Made by a program: the position numbers and the translations under genes. The notes beneath the pieces are model-generated. The model did not search any database, was not told where the DNA came from, and saw only the letters and a list, made by a program, of their open reading frames with translations. Positions 10,536 through 22,499 of a stretch of DNA of 64,000 bases are shown here, one piece after another. The DNA comes from Podospora comata (taxonomy: Eukaryota > Ascomycota > Sordariomycetes > Sordariales > Podosporaceae), in assembly GCA_017354895.1 (NCBI GenBank), contig CP071495.1:1099001-1163000 (forward strand), given 5' to 3'. How positions within the stretch are numbered: the first letter of the stretch is position 1; each line of letters begins with the position of its first letter.

Positions 10536-11420
10536 ATGTGGTTTCTCTCACCTCGAGTCAAGTCAGCATCCAATGGCACCATTGCTGACATTCTAGGTAC
10601 CTCCAACCAGCCCGGTGTGCTTCCACATTGCAAAGCCCCGTTGCTATGCGCGGAAACACCTCGTGCAATGCGAAACTCACACCGTGTTCCACTCATCGAG
10701 GTCTCAATGGTAAGTCGTGAGCTCACTCCAATCACACCTTTCCTTCTCGACCGGTATCGAGTCGAATGGACTAGGCCTAGGCTCCAGCATGTGTCGAGCG
10801 GCCCGGGAAACCCACACTGGATCTACCGCCAGCGGTCCGGCCAGTTGGAGGGAGGACCAGGTCCGGATCGGTCGGATTGTCCATATCTCCCAAGGTACTC
10901 TGGGGACCTGGCGCCACATCAGATGTGGTATCAACACCCCAACACGACCCAACAGTGGCCAGCTTTTCTCTTTGGGCACTGGTTCGAACCCGAGAGGTTG
11001 ACACCGTCCAACAAGGTCCGGGGCCACCGAGGTGCATCTGTGGTTGACGGGATGGGAAGACGGCCTCTGATGGTCCTTCTGAGTCTGAGGTCTCTGGTTC
11101 CCTTCATCGTCCAGCATGCATCTAGTCTGGTTGCCATCGTCATCGCTTCTTTCGGCACAGCTTCTCGGAATCGCGGGACCTTTGGCCCAAGCTGTCTTGA
11201 TACCTCTGGACAACCTGCTGACTGTTCACCAGCGTCCAATGCCACGATGATGAGCTCCGTGCCGAAAGAGTGCAAAGATCTCAAAGGGCGCAAAGCGCCG
11301 ATGCCGGCGACAAAAGAACCCGGAAGAAAAAGGGCCAGAAGAGGCGAGAAAGTAGTCCCGACTTTGACTCCAAGAGTGAAAAGATCGACACCAAGAGCAC
11401 CAAGAAGCGCAAACGTTAAT
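10536..11420 (+). other. Weak candidate gene in the 8.5-13.3 kb gap
   Basis: Not recognised and not claimed as real. A 321-codon open frame starts at 10536 and runs to 11501. A different frame between about 11235 and 11420 encodes a strongly basic, nuclear-type C-terminus (KRTRKKKGQKRRE, then TKSTKKRKR and a stop). That basic frame opens right after a good branch and acceptor (CTGAC, then TTCACCAG at 11232). A strong GTAAGT donor sits at 10711. A multi-exon gene could join these, but I could not settle a model. The alternative is chance open frames in non-coding DNA. Confidence 0.25.
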
Positions 11421-11501
11421 CTCCCCCAAACATGGCTGTCTGGTGTATCCTGCGATGGCACCCAGACTTGTCAATCCGGGAGGGGTTGCCTCCATGCGTG
11501 A

Positions 11502-13345
11502 GGTCAGAGACTCGATGTCTTTCAGCAAAACATCACTCCCTTTGTTGGCGACGAGGGGTGGGGAATCATGGAGAATGTCAACTTGGTCTTTGCATGGTTC
11601 TAGTTGGCGGCATTTCTAGGCGGGCGTTTTGTTGGAGTCGTCATTGCATCTTTCTAATATGGAGCAAGGAGGGCAAAGCGAACAGCGATTGATAGGAATT
11701 GGTGAATCAGCCATAGTATAGTAACTTGGCTTTTCTCTTCTGGCAACTTGTCTCTTGAGAGGCGTCTCTCTTCGACCAACATTCTGACCCCCCTCCGTGG
11801 ATTGTCACCTTGCCGCTGTTGGGTCAAACTTTCGACGTGTTGGGCAACTCAAAATGCATGGGCAAATGCAACACTGGCCGCCAGAGGATCAGCCCAAAAA
11901 AAGCGAGTGCGGTTGACCACATTATTCGGCCTGAGAGAAAATAGAAGTCGACAGGAAGCTCTCACGCTCTTTCGTGAATCGAAGGTCCCAATGCCAACAA
12001 CACCTTGGCGGACGTTGAGCCATTGTTTCATCAAGCCGCCGTTGAGATCCAAACTAGGGTTAGGGGATACTACACTAGTTCCGGCAGCCGCTTTACCAGA
12101 ACAGCAACCTTTGGTTCTCGGACTTTTGAACTGTTCACCTCAGTCCTTTCCAGCCCTGTTCAGCCCCCTTGAAGAAAACCTCGGTTTTGACTCGTTATAT
12201 TCGTAATACTCGGATCCCAAGGCTATTCGCCCAGCAGATCTACAAAAGAACGCTATCCCCAATTTTTGATGTTCGCTCAGCCCGATCCCGTGTGTGGGGC
12301 AAGGCTCATTTTCCCACACCCAACAGGAACCGCAAAAGGTCCAACCACGGGCTGGCGGATGCTGCCGACAGAGCTCTGGCCAGGACCCTGAGAAAATTTG
12401 CCCCAAAACTCGGTCTGGAGCTTGGCTGGGGGTTTACGGCGAGGACATGACTCTAGACCATTCCCTTACCTCTCCAAGTAGATGTCTACCGAGTATAGAC
12501 TCTCTCCGTCTTCAACAGACAGAGGCACAAACATTGAAACAGTGACAGCCTGCAGCAACCCACATCCTCATCTTCAACCTGCAATCCCATCGCAACCCAA
12601 GCCCAAAGCAGGGGGTTCCCCGGTCCGCAATGTTTCTCCTTCCATTGGCCACACTTCCTGTCCAACGTGGACCCTCAGCCCACACCGCCAAGCCATTCCT
12701 CGTCTCAATTGGGGAAAGGACCCCTGCTCCCTTGGACTGCCATCGTGAAGCGCAGCCTCAGAAGCTGCATGTCGGCTCCCGGGGCTGGGTCAGTCTGGGC
12801 TGCCCCCCTATCCCCCCCCCCCTGGCCCTTCTTCTTCTTCTTCTCCTTTTCGGCTTGGCTCGACTGGGGAGAGAGAAGAAGAGAGGTTCCCTTCAATTAA
12901 ATCTCAGCCGCTCCCTATTTTACCCCTAAGTTTTCCTGGCCGCGACCTAAAACACCATCGTCGCCTGTATACAACTTTTGTTGCCCTCCAGAAGGGATCA
13001 CATACATCCTCCCATTCCCATTTTTTGCTTTTGCGAGGGGTTATTTGTTCGTTACACGGGGAATTTTAGTAATTACACGACGTGTTTGCCGATCGATCTC
13101 GCACAGCTCGCACCGACAAGCGACGTATTGCTCGCGTTCGAACCGTACATGACATTTCTGCAACCTTTCGCCGATCACTCAGGATAAAACACCTTGCTCG
13201 AGCGTCAAGACACCACGACCTTTCAAAAAAAGAGCCACGCGACAGTTCCTTCCCTCCCCCGCTGAAGAAACCGTTACAATTGGAAGACACCACGAGAAAA
13301 AAAAAAAACACCGCTTTTCCCAAACCCATCGAGAACCACAACACC
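11502..13345. other. Gene-poor region, second half, and promoter of membrane-protein gene
   Basis: No convincing gene. The last part, from about 12800, is C/T-rich with poly-C and CTT runs and grades into the A/C-rich leader just upstream of the ATG at 13346. Confidence 0.5.
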
Positions 13346-14023
13346 ATGAAAATGCGCCTCCTCGCCCTCCTGGCCTCAGCAAGCCTAACAACCGCCCTCG
13401 TCCCCCCCGCCATCCATAACCCCGAACCCATGGCTGGTATCAACCTCCCCCGCGAAGCCCTCCCCCTCATAACCTCCGCCCCAAACCCCCTTTCCCCCCT
13501 CTCACCCCGTCAAGACCGCCCCGAGTCCCCCTCCCCCTGCTTCACAGAAGTAGTCACAACCACAACCTCCTGCGTCGCGATCGGCGAGTGCACCTCGGGC
13601 CCACACACCAGTCTGGTCTGCCACGCAGACTACATCTGCCGGTCCGACTCCCAAGGCAACCCCTCCTGCATGTACCGGGAGTCCTCCCTCGGCATAGCAG
13701 GCACAATCATCGCCATTTGCTTCGCCGCCGCGCTCGTGATCTCCGTCTTTAGCATCTGTTTCCTCTGCTGCAGGGAGAGGAGGGAGCAGACTCGTCTCGA
13801 AAAGGCGGCCGAGGCGCAGAAGCTGTTGAAGGAGTCAAAAGTTGCGAGTAAGAGGCCAAATGGGAGGAATGTAACCGGGGGAGTGACGGGTGTTGGGACG
13901 GAGGGGAGTGGGTATGGGAGTGGGAATAATGGGGGTGATGTGGGACAGCAGACGGGTTATGCTGGCGCACAGGGGGGGCAGGGGAATCCGTTTGCTGATT
14001 CTGGGGAGGGGGCCTTGAGGTGA
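13346..14023 (+). CDS. Predicted single-pass membrane protein with signal peptide
   Basis: A 225-residue intronless gene with no recognised family. A signal peptide (MKMRLLALLASASLTTALV) is followed by a Pro/Ser-rich outer segment. A short cysteine-containing module of about 55 residues (PCFTEVVTTTTSCVAIGECT, then VCHADYICRSD) has six or so cysteines. A transmembrane helix (IAGTIIAICFAAALVISVFS) runs into FLCCRERREQ, a juxtamembrane dicysteine followed by basic residues that might be palmitoylated. The tail is Gly-rich and ends near NPFADSGEGALR, where NPF could be an endocytosis motif. Layout suggests a cell-surface sensor-like or wall-associated protein; function is inference only. The in-frame extension upstream of 13346 is read as 5' leader. 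Confidence 0.78.
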   Translation: MKMRLLALLASASLTTALVPPAIHNPEPMAGINLPREALPLITSAPNPLSPLSPRQDRPESPSPCFTEVVTTTTSCVAIGECTSGPHTSLVCHADYICRSDSQGNPSCMYRESSLGIAGTIIAICFAAALVISVFSICFLCCRERREQTRLEKAAEAQKLLKESKVASKRPNGRNVTGGVTGVGTEGSGYGSGNNGGDVGQQTGYAGAQGGQGNPFADSGEGALR

Positions 14024-14891
14024 GAGTAGAGAGAGAGAGAGAGGGGGAGGAAGGAGAGAGAGATAGGGGGTTGTGATGTGGAGTGGAAAGGTGTTGACGT
14101 GTTGGCTTTTTGTGTGCTGCGTTGGACGGCCGCTGGAAGGGAAGTATACCAGAGACGGGAAGAACAAAAACAGTTAGATAAACAAGACACAGGAGATGTG
14201 GGCATTAGCTGCTTCATTAAAGCCGGAGTATAACAGGAAGGGAAATATATTTTTCATTGGGCATATTCTCTCATGTTGTCACCTTCTTTCAGCTGTCCTT
14301 CTGCAATGCCCTATCATGTGACTTCATCTGTTCGATAATGTCTGTTTCATGGCGTGAAGCTCACCGACATATCCCACTGTTTAAGCCTTCCAGTCCACAG
14401 GGCTTTAAACTCAATCACTCAATGAGTCACAGTCGAGCATAGAGGACAGTAGATGAGCCATGAATAGAGCCTCTGTGAGCCGCTCGATTGTTACATCCTC
14501 CAACATCCGCAATACTTAGCTACTTTGCACTAAACCCGACAACTTGGCTTGATTCCACGCCCTCCGACCATCTCCGTAACCATCTATTTTCTCGAATGCT
14601 TCCCCCTTCTGAGCAAATTACCGCAAGATTATCGACGCATCTCAACACCAAGACAACCCCAACGCAAAACACCCAGTCAGCTAATAAATATGCTTCATTG
14701 CCGGGCTTGGTTGCAAAGACATCGTGGGCCTTGGTGATTCCCCAAGAACATAAAGGCAAGGTGATGTATGACTCGGTTAATAGTTGGTGTCTTCGTTATT
14801 CGCTATGAACAGGTTAAAACACCCGCGCCCTCTTCCTTGGCATAGTAAGTACTTTCTTCAAAGTATCAACAAGTCAGAGTGGGAAGCAGTG
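14024..14891. other. Convergent intergenic region
   Basis: Lies between the 3' ends of the membrane-protein gene and NST1. It starts with a GAGA-rich stretch near 14028-14065. No gene is seen. Confidence 0.55.
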
Positions 14892-17800
14892 TTACCCCAG
14901 CCCACCGCCACTGGTTGGACTGCCCGGATGATACCCAACCGTCCTGAGAACCCCCTGCGGTCTTGCCCGATCATTATTCAGGAAGTACTGGATCGACTTG
15001 TTCCCATTCTCTTCGCGAAGCTCAAAGATGCCACCTCCATTCACCTCGTTGCCTTCAGTCTCGCAGATCATGAGCAGTTCGTCGAAATTTACCGGGGGTC
15101 CGTTGATGTGCAGTCGGTCAACCTGGGCTTTGATGTCCGCCAGTGGGATGAATCCCGTTCGCCCCTCGGCCGCTTGAGTGTCGTGCTCACCTAGGTCCTC
15201 GCATGCCTTGCGCATCATCTTGCGGAGAGTTAGGTGGCGTGGCTCAGTAGGCCGCTCGAGAACACCTGGTATGCCAAAGCTGGCTCCTGGAGGGGGACCC
15301 CATGAGGAACCTACTGGGCTAGGCACGCCAAAGCCAGGAGGAGGTCCTGGGGGGAAAGGATGCGACTGAGGTGGCATGCCGAATGGTTGCGGTCCCCAAG
15401 GGTTTGGATGACTGGGGAACATGGGGTCCATTCCAAAAGCACCGAATCCTCCAGGTCGTGGCAATGATGATGCGGTTGGGAATCTCACCGGACGACCAGC
15501 AAAGTCGATTGGGTCATCTCCGTCATCTAGTAGGGCACTGCTTCCCAAGTGCGTGTCCGGATCATTCCTCGAAAAGTCCCTAGAAGGGGAAGAGCTTGAC
15601 GGTCGTTGGCCATGGACAACACTGGCTGGGCGTCCTATTGGTGTCGGCTTTGAGATGGGTTGCGGTCCGCCACTCTCATGACTGCCAGAACCTTGGCGGG
15701 AATGCGTGGTACCGCCATTGCTTTGCATACCTGCCGGCCCCATCAGATGAGCCATTGGAGGGACAGGCGAGTCCAACGGTCCGGGAAAGCCAGGCGGGTG
15801 ATGCTGGTGTAGTGGAAATCCTCGGTTAGGACCAGGACCGCTTAGTCCAGGAGGCATTGATACAATCCCAGGAGGAGGTCTAAAGGCATTCATGGGTGAA
15901 AATGGTGGATCACGATGCATTGGACTACCAAATCCAGGTGGCGGCATCTGGCCCAAGCCAGGCGGAAACGGCATATTGCCGCCGCCGCCCATGGGCATAC
16001 CAAACGGACTCGGATGCATCGGTACTGGCTTGCTGGGCTGCGCGCTCAAAGGTGACGCAGCGTGTTGTGATGCTTGCCCGCCGAATAGGTTTGGACCTGT
16101 GAGTCCCGACTTACTTGGTGGGCCAATGGGGCCTGGACTAGCCTGTATCGGCGTCAGGGGATGAGGTGATTGACTATGGCTCGAAGCGACCCCGGGTGGA
16201 AAACCAACACCTGATGTCTGGATGCCTGAGCTTTCCTGCTGAGAGGGCTGACGAGGACGAACTGGTGTAGGGGCCATCGGCAAGGCTGGTGTAGCTACCG
16301 TGATTAGTGGAGACGCAAACGAGGCTGACGACTGTGCCAGAGCTGGAATAGCTGTCGCAGACTGCTGGGCTGGACGTTTGGGAAGCGTAACAGAAGGGGC
16401 CGTTGCAGCAGCAGCAGTCGCCGCAATAGCTGCAGCTTTTTGAGCTGCCCTCTCTTCCTTTTTGCGCTTCTCCTTGGTCTCCTTGGCCTGTTCTCTAGAT
16501 TCACGCTCTGCTTTGACCTTGGCCTCCTTCTCACGCTTATCACGCTCTTGCTGTTCTCGTCTTTCACGAGCTTCTCGCTCTTTCTGCTCCTTTTCCCTGA
16601 GTCGAGCCTCTTCGCGCGCCTTTTTCTCGCGTTCCTTAGCTTCACGAGCTTTGCGTTCATTTTCTTCCCGCTCGTGAATCTTGCGTTGTCGCTCAGCCTC
16701 CTTGCGTAGCCGTTCCTCCTCTTCAGCCTTCTTTTGAGCCTCTCTTCGCTTCCGCTTCTCCTCTGCTCTCTGCTTCGCCTCGGCCTGCTTGCGTTCTTCT
16801 TCCTCTTTACGCGCGGCTTCTTCGGCAGCCTTTTCGGCCTCCTTGCGAGCTTTCTCCTCAGCTAGAGCTTCCTTCTTCCGGGCCGCTCTATCTTTGCGTC
16901 GCTGGGCCTCCTTGGCCTTCTTGGCTTTGCGCTGGGCATCTTGTTGGTTCTCAGCCTCAATCTCCTCCAGAAGCTTGGCTTGACGCTCTTTGGCAACCTT
17001 CTCCCGATAGGCTGTGAGTACTCGCTGCTCAAACATGCGAGCAGCAAATATTTGGAACATCCGACGGCCCTCTTCCATGCGCTGCTCATCAGTCATGGGA
17101 TCCTGTCCACCCATATTAGAATTCTGCACTCGAATGGGCCAGGAAAATCACAATTGTTGCCATACCTCTTCCTCTTCTTGGCTGTCGTACTCCTCCTCGT
17201 CTTCTTCATAGTCCTCATCCTCTTCATAGTCCTCCTCCTCGTCATCAGGATCGGGCGGGGGGTGGCTGTGGCTGTAGCGGTCGCCATTCGTGTGCTCGTA
17301 GTCTTGCTCACCAGGATGCAGCACCCGCTCTTGAGTGGCCATGCGCCGCTCGGCAAGCTGTTCCATCATCTCAATGAATTTTCTACCGTCATTTTTGAGC
17401 AAGTCGTCGGCCACGGTCAGGATGCCGCCTATAGAAGAGGAGCCATAAGCGTTATTGCCAGTCCCTGCATAGGGATAAGTCTGTAAAAAGGAGGGAAGTA
17501 TGGGAAGTCTGTCCCTACCCTGCACTGTCAGGCTATTTCCGAAATTGAAGAAGTCGGAAGCGTATTCGGTTCGGTGCAGTTCGGATGGGTCGTGTTCATC
17601 GTCGCTGTATTCCTCGTCGTCTTCTTCCTCATCCTCCAACTCTTCTTCGCTGTACTCCTCCTCCCCCTCTTCCCCTTCATAGTCGACTTCCTCGCCCTCG
17701 CCTTCTTCATCCTCGTCCGCATCGTCGTCGACGTGCTCCAAAATTCGACCGTGAGATGGTTGATGGGTGTATCTCGGCCCGCTTGGAAGACCGTGTGGTA

Positions 17801-18701
17801 GATTAGGTGGGATAGACGAAAAACTAATCGAGTGGTGGCGACTAAGTAATGAGGAATTACTGGTCGTATGAGGATGGTTCGCATAGTGCTCCAGTTCTTC
17901 ATAATAGGCGTCATAGAGCCCTTCCAATTCTTCCTCAATCGCCGTCCTTTTCCTCCCGCAAACCGAGCAACTGCAAGTTTGCTTCTGCTGCTCCTTCATC
18001 TTCTTAAGAACCGCATCTTTTTCGACCTTGACTAGGTTCTTGCGCTGCACCTCGTCTAGTCCAAGCCAGAATTCCTTGATTCGCTCCCGCTCCTCTTGAG
18101 AGCTGGTGTTCCAAATCTTTTCCTTCGACATCCCTCGGCCGTTGATATGTGACGTTGGTGGGGGACGGTGATCAACGTGGTTGCCATTCACCGACCCGTC
18201 AGCACTCGCCCCTGCAGCATTATTGTTTTTCTTCTTCTTTTTTTTCGCCTTCTTCGATTTCGCAGGCTGCCCGTTAGGAGTCCCGTTTGGAGGTTGTTGG
18301 TTTTGGTCGCGAGAGTCTTGACCGGCATCCGCTTCCTCTTCGTCCTCGTCTTCATGCTGTTCGACATCGGCCGAGGGTTGGCCTTGAGGTGGCTGTGGAC
18401 CACTGCGAGTCCCATTTGAAGGCTGACCAGTCTGTGCTTGCTGCTGTTGCTCAGCAGCGGCCTTGGCCGCAGCCTTTTCGCGCCTTTTCTGCTTTTTCCT
18501 GTTCACCGCTGGTGGAGCAGGTGGCGCCGGGGAGGCACATGTTGGAGAAGGTTGGGAAGATTCTACGGGCGTGCTGCCTTTAGGTACTGTGATGAACTTG
18601 GAACCATCCTTGTTGGTGTACTTGGCTGTCCCCTTCGCCGAGGGCGACTGAGAAGCTGCACTAGCAGCAACTGGCGGGGCCGGGTTCCGATTGCCCTTCA
18701 T
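14892..18701 (-). CDS. NST1: Stress response protein NST1
   Basis: A 1248-residue NST1 orthologue; in yeast Nst1 is linked to salt tolerance and processing-body and mRNA-turnover functions. Exons are 18701-17166 and 17102-14892, joined in phase 0 by a 63-nt intron (GTATGG donor, GGACAG acceptor). The N-terminus is low-complexity with basic runs ([20 protein letters not shown]), followed by a [10 protein letters not shown] cysteine cluster. A long acidic stretch of Asp/Glu precedes the intron. The second exon opens with the conserved [20 protein letters not shown], followed by about 230 residues of highly charged coiled coil (repeated [15 protein letters not shown]-type heptads). A Pro/Gly/Met-rich disordered region follows, and a conserved C-terminal segment ends near [11 protein letters not shown]. 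The family is normally 1000-1300 residues, so this is full length. Confidence 0.92.
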
Positions 18702-21296
18702 CGTCACCTAGTTCAATGCAACCTGAAGTAGATAAGTGACGAGGACATGTAGTGAGATGGTCCCTTCGTGGAGTCGGCGAGTCGGATATGGCACGTGTCT
18801 GAAAGAGAAAAGCCGTCGTAGAACTAAGTGATTTGCTAGGTAAGCATAGGTAATGTCGAGGGGGCACAAGGTTCGGATTGTGTCAAAGTTCAAACGGTCG
18901 TTGCTTGAGGGGCTCTTCTGTCCTATTAGGTTGGTTGGGGGCAAGGGCAATGTGATTCGATGGGGTGGAAAGAGCAAAACTGTAGTAGCGGCCCAAAGAG
19001 CGACTTCGTTCGATTGGCGGTTGGGGAAATCAAAAGGGAGTCATGACTAGGCTCGGGGGCCGTCGCGGGCAGGGCAGGGTTGATGAGGGTTAATTGACGG
19101 AGGGGTCGACCACTCACTCTCACTTCAGGGTCCTCCACTGGCAGACGCTTGGGGTGTTGAGAGCTGCTAGATGAGAGCGCGAAAAAGGTGGCGGACGGAA
19201 GAGGGCGCGGGGCGGTAGAGACGCGACTCCGGGGCTCAGCGCGGGACAGGATGCAGGCCGAGAGATGTCGTGCGCTTCGGAGGTGATCAAGTTGTTCGGA
19301 TGCTCAAGGTGCTCCTAGATTGCTTAGATTTGTGGTCCCGGCCCTGGAACTCCTCCAGTGCGGGCGCGCTGCCCAGAGCTCCCCGCTCCTATTGGCCCAC
19401 CTGCTACACGTGACCTCAGCCTTGCTGTGTCGCTCCTGCCCTGTCTTCAATTTGCGACTTTAGATTTCCCGCTCCTCCCTTCAGCCGCGAAGAGAACACG
19501 ACAAAGTTTTCATAGTACGGCTCATATTCTCCGCTCAATGGTTGTATGCCGATACAATCCTTCATACGGTAGTTTTGGCAGGCGCTCCCGTGACCTAGTG
19601 CCATCAACCATCAACTAAACCTGTTCCCATTGGAGACTTGGGGCATATGAAATGTTGGGAGATCTCCATCCCATCTGCCACAACATGACACGCTAGCTCG
19701 AATCTGTACCTATATTCCTTTGCTGGTAAATACGATGAACCAAGAAATTCGTGAACTCCAAGACGAGATGAACATCCATGACATGGATGCGATATGCCAA
19801 TAATAATAGCTGGAGGTCTCCAGCTTATTACCTTATTTGGTACCTCTGAAAGGGCGCTCAGGGGCTAGGCTGTGAGCAATGCCGTCATCGCCACGTTAGG
19901 GCAGGTTGCTATAAGTGAGTGGGGGGAGTCGCGTGTATTGTGATAACCTCTAGTCATTCCTACGGCCGAGCATCATCATCATGCCCATCACTTGATAACA
20001 CTTACTCCGTTCATACTCTCCACCCATCGCAGCTTCCTGTTGACCAACAATGCTTCGAAACAAAAATAAGCGCTCGATTCGAGAGCAAATGTCGACCCTT
20101 AAACGATTTCCATGTGGCTTTCTCCCGGGCCAGCGGTACCGGTGGAAGCTAGATCTCTTGGCCTTCAAATGCAAGCGATGCCGCATCCGCACCGACTGCG
20201 ATTGTTCACGACCACAAGTCTTTGCTGACCTACCCCTTTCGAGTGCCAACCGACCTGTTTCAAACACACCCTTGGCGGCTTCCTCTGCTCCACAGCTTCT
20301 TAGCACAAGAACCATATCATGGTGTAACAGACACCGAAGAGCTAATCTGTCTTGGCACCGTGATCATGATACATTGTCTTCTCTCCATACTCACAACCTC
20401 GTTTACATAGGTAGTCAAGAATAGCTGATCCGGTCCAATGGAGCACTCCAGCTCCGTCAGCCGCTCCGTTCCAGGTGCCATGATTCGCGTGGGAGGCCGT
20501 ATCGGGTGCGTATTGAGCATTGATGTCGTCGGGTACGAAGTTGTGAAAGGTGCACAGCCTCAGGGTCGCCCGCCTGCCCCCCCAGAGTTCAGCGCCGGTC
20601 GCCAACGGCTCAGTAGCCTATCAAAGCCATGGTGTGAGCATCCCGCGGCCGTTACGGCCCACTCGTCACTCGCGTCTCCCACCCACGGAGGAAGTTTGCT
20701 TTGGCCGAGTTGGGCTGTTGTGTGTGGTCTGTTTGGGTGTGCTGAGGTGTCTAGTCAGTCACCTAGTCTGAACAGATGTTTGATCCAGGTAGACTAGGTA
20801 TTGTTGCTCGGTGCGTTTGGATGATGTTTTGCCAGTGACGACAGGAGTGACAGTTAAAATCGAACGGTGCTGTCGGGCCTGCTGGGCCCAGCAACTGGGG
20901 GAAAGTGGGGCATGGCACATCGTATCGCGCCCCAGGGCCGGCCGGGACGAGACGCTGCCAGTGGGAAGCTCCAGAGGCTAAACAGGGGGTCTGTTGGCGT
21001 GTTGGCGTGTTGGCGTTATGTAATCAGGCCTCAAGCCGCTATCAACCCATTGTTTCCCCTCGAAATTTCCTGGGCCACCGCTTACTGCTGGCCATGCATC
21101 CATACTGTGCCGGCTTCCTTTGAAAGGCGAGCGGTCAGCCAGAGCAGTGTGCTTCTCTTATTTCTCTCCAGTTTTCGTCCATCCGCGACCAATTCAACCC
21201 CCTTCCCAAACCCCATTGCGCACAACGAACGAGGCCCCAGAGCGAGACGACGCTCCTCCGATTCCCCCTTCCTCCTATCCCACACATCTGCCAACC
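18702..21296. other. Long divergent promoter region, NST1 / rho2
   Basis: About 2.6 kb with no gene I can support. Scattered frames up to 184 codons lack gene-like features. It probably carries long 5' leaders for both flanking genes. Confidence 0.5.
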
Positions 21297-22499
21297 ATGG
21301 CCGCCATGCAAGAATCCGGACAGCACCAGACTGCCATCCGAAGGTACGTCCTGATCCACTCCATCCACCTTTTGCGATTCTGCCGGAGCCAGCACCGCAA
21401 TCCCCTCAACCCCCCAATTGAGACCTTGCTGACTCGACCCGTTGTTCAGGAAGCTCGTTATCATCGGAGACGGTGCTTGCGGTAAAACCAGTTTGCTGAG
21501 CGTATTCACCCTCGGCTTCTTCCCCACAGTAAGCCCTCCTGGACTGACCCACGCTTCGTCGGTGTGTTGTTGATGCTAACATGGGTAAACACAGCACTAT
21601 GTAAGTCCTAGTCGCCGAATTACCAATTCTACGAATCACCTACAAACTCCATGCCAATGTTTCCCGCCGATGTGGTCCTCCGGCCTTGCCTACTTCAACG
21701 ACACTAACCCACGTTACCACCCCCATAGATTCCAACCGTTTTCGAAAACTACGTGACCGACTGCAAAGTAGACGGCAAGAACGTACAACTCGCCCTCTGG
21801 GATACCGCCGGCCAGGAAGACTACGAGCGGTTACGGCCGCTAGCATACTCCAAAGCACACGTCATTCTGATAGGCTTTTCCATCGACACGCCAGATTCAC
21901 TCGATAATGTTAAACACAAGGTGGGTTCCGCCGAATCCCCCCCCCCCCCTCCCCATGCTTCTTCTCGCATGGCCCCCCTCCCTCTTTCGGCCAACCCCCA
22001 TGCTGCAAGACTCCGGGCTGCATCTAACGTCACCGTCATGGTGTTACGCTTGTACCACGCCGCAATCTCTTCTCCTCCCCATATTCGTCAATTGGCGTGG
22101 AAGAAGTCGGGATCTGCTGGGTGTTGTGCCTTGGTTTGGGAGGGAGCAAGCGAGCGCAAAGGAGAAAGGAGGAAGCATTTTTGCTGACCGAGATAATGTG
22201 TAATGCAGTGGGTGACAGAAGCACAAGAGAGATGTCCCGAGGTGCCGATCATCCTGGTAGGACTGAAGAAGGATCTTCGCGACGACCCAGTCGCCATTGA
22301 AGAGATGCGGAAGAAATCGCAGAGATTTATCACGCCGACCGAGGGCGAGCATGCCGCGAAAGAAATCGGCGCGCGCAAGTACCTCGAGTGCTCGAGTTTG
22401 ACGGGCGAGGGCGTCGATGATGTGTTTGAGGCGGCCACGAGAGCGTCGCTGCTCATGTTTGAGAAGAGCGAGGGGGGCGGCTGCTGTGTCATTTTATGA
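21297..22499 (+). CDS. rho2: Rho2-type small GTPase
   Basis: A 204-residue Rho GTPase closest to fungal Rho2, which acts in cell-wall integrity signalling through protein kinase C. Exons are 21297-21343, 21450-21528, 21595-21600, 21729-21920 and 22209-22499; all phases close. The P-loop is GDGACGKT (22-29), and switch I PTVFENYV has effector Thr47. Switch II is [14 protein letters not shown]. The Rho insert region contains [18 protein letters not shown]. The ending CCVIL is a CaaX box predicted to be geranylgeranylated. The serine-rich [16 protein letters not shown] segment and [19 protein letters not shown] favour Rho2 over Rho1 or Cdc42. Residues His43-Tyr44 come from a six-base exon. The last intron, 288 nt, is unusually long for a fungus. 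Confidence 0.93.

Noticed and set aside
10975-11000. GGTTCGAACC resembling a tRNA T arm
   Set aside because: No acceptor, D or anticodon arms can be paired around it on either strand.
20050-20424. 124-codon plus-strand frame with a Cys/Arg-rich patch upstream of rho2
   Set aside because: The Cys spacing does not match a Zn2Cys6 or other finger, and no intron or conserved pattern supports it.
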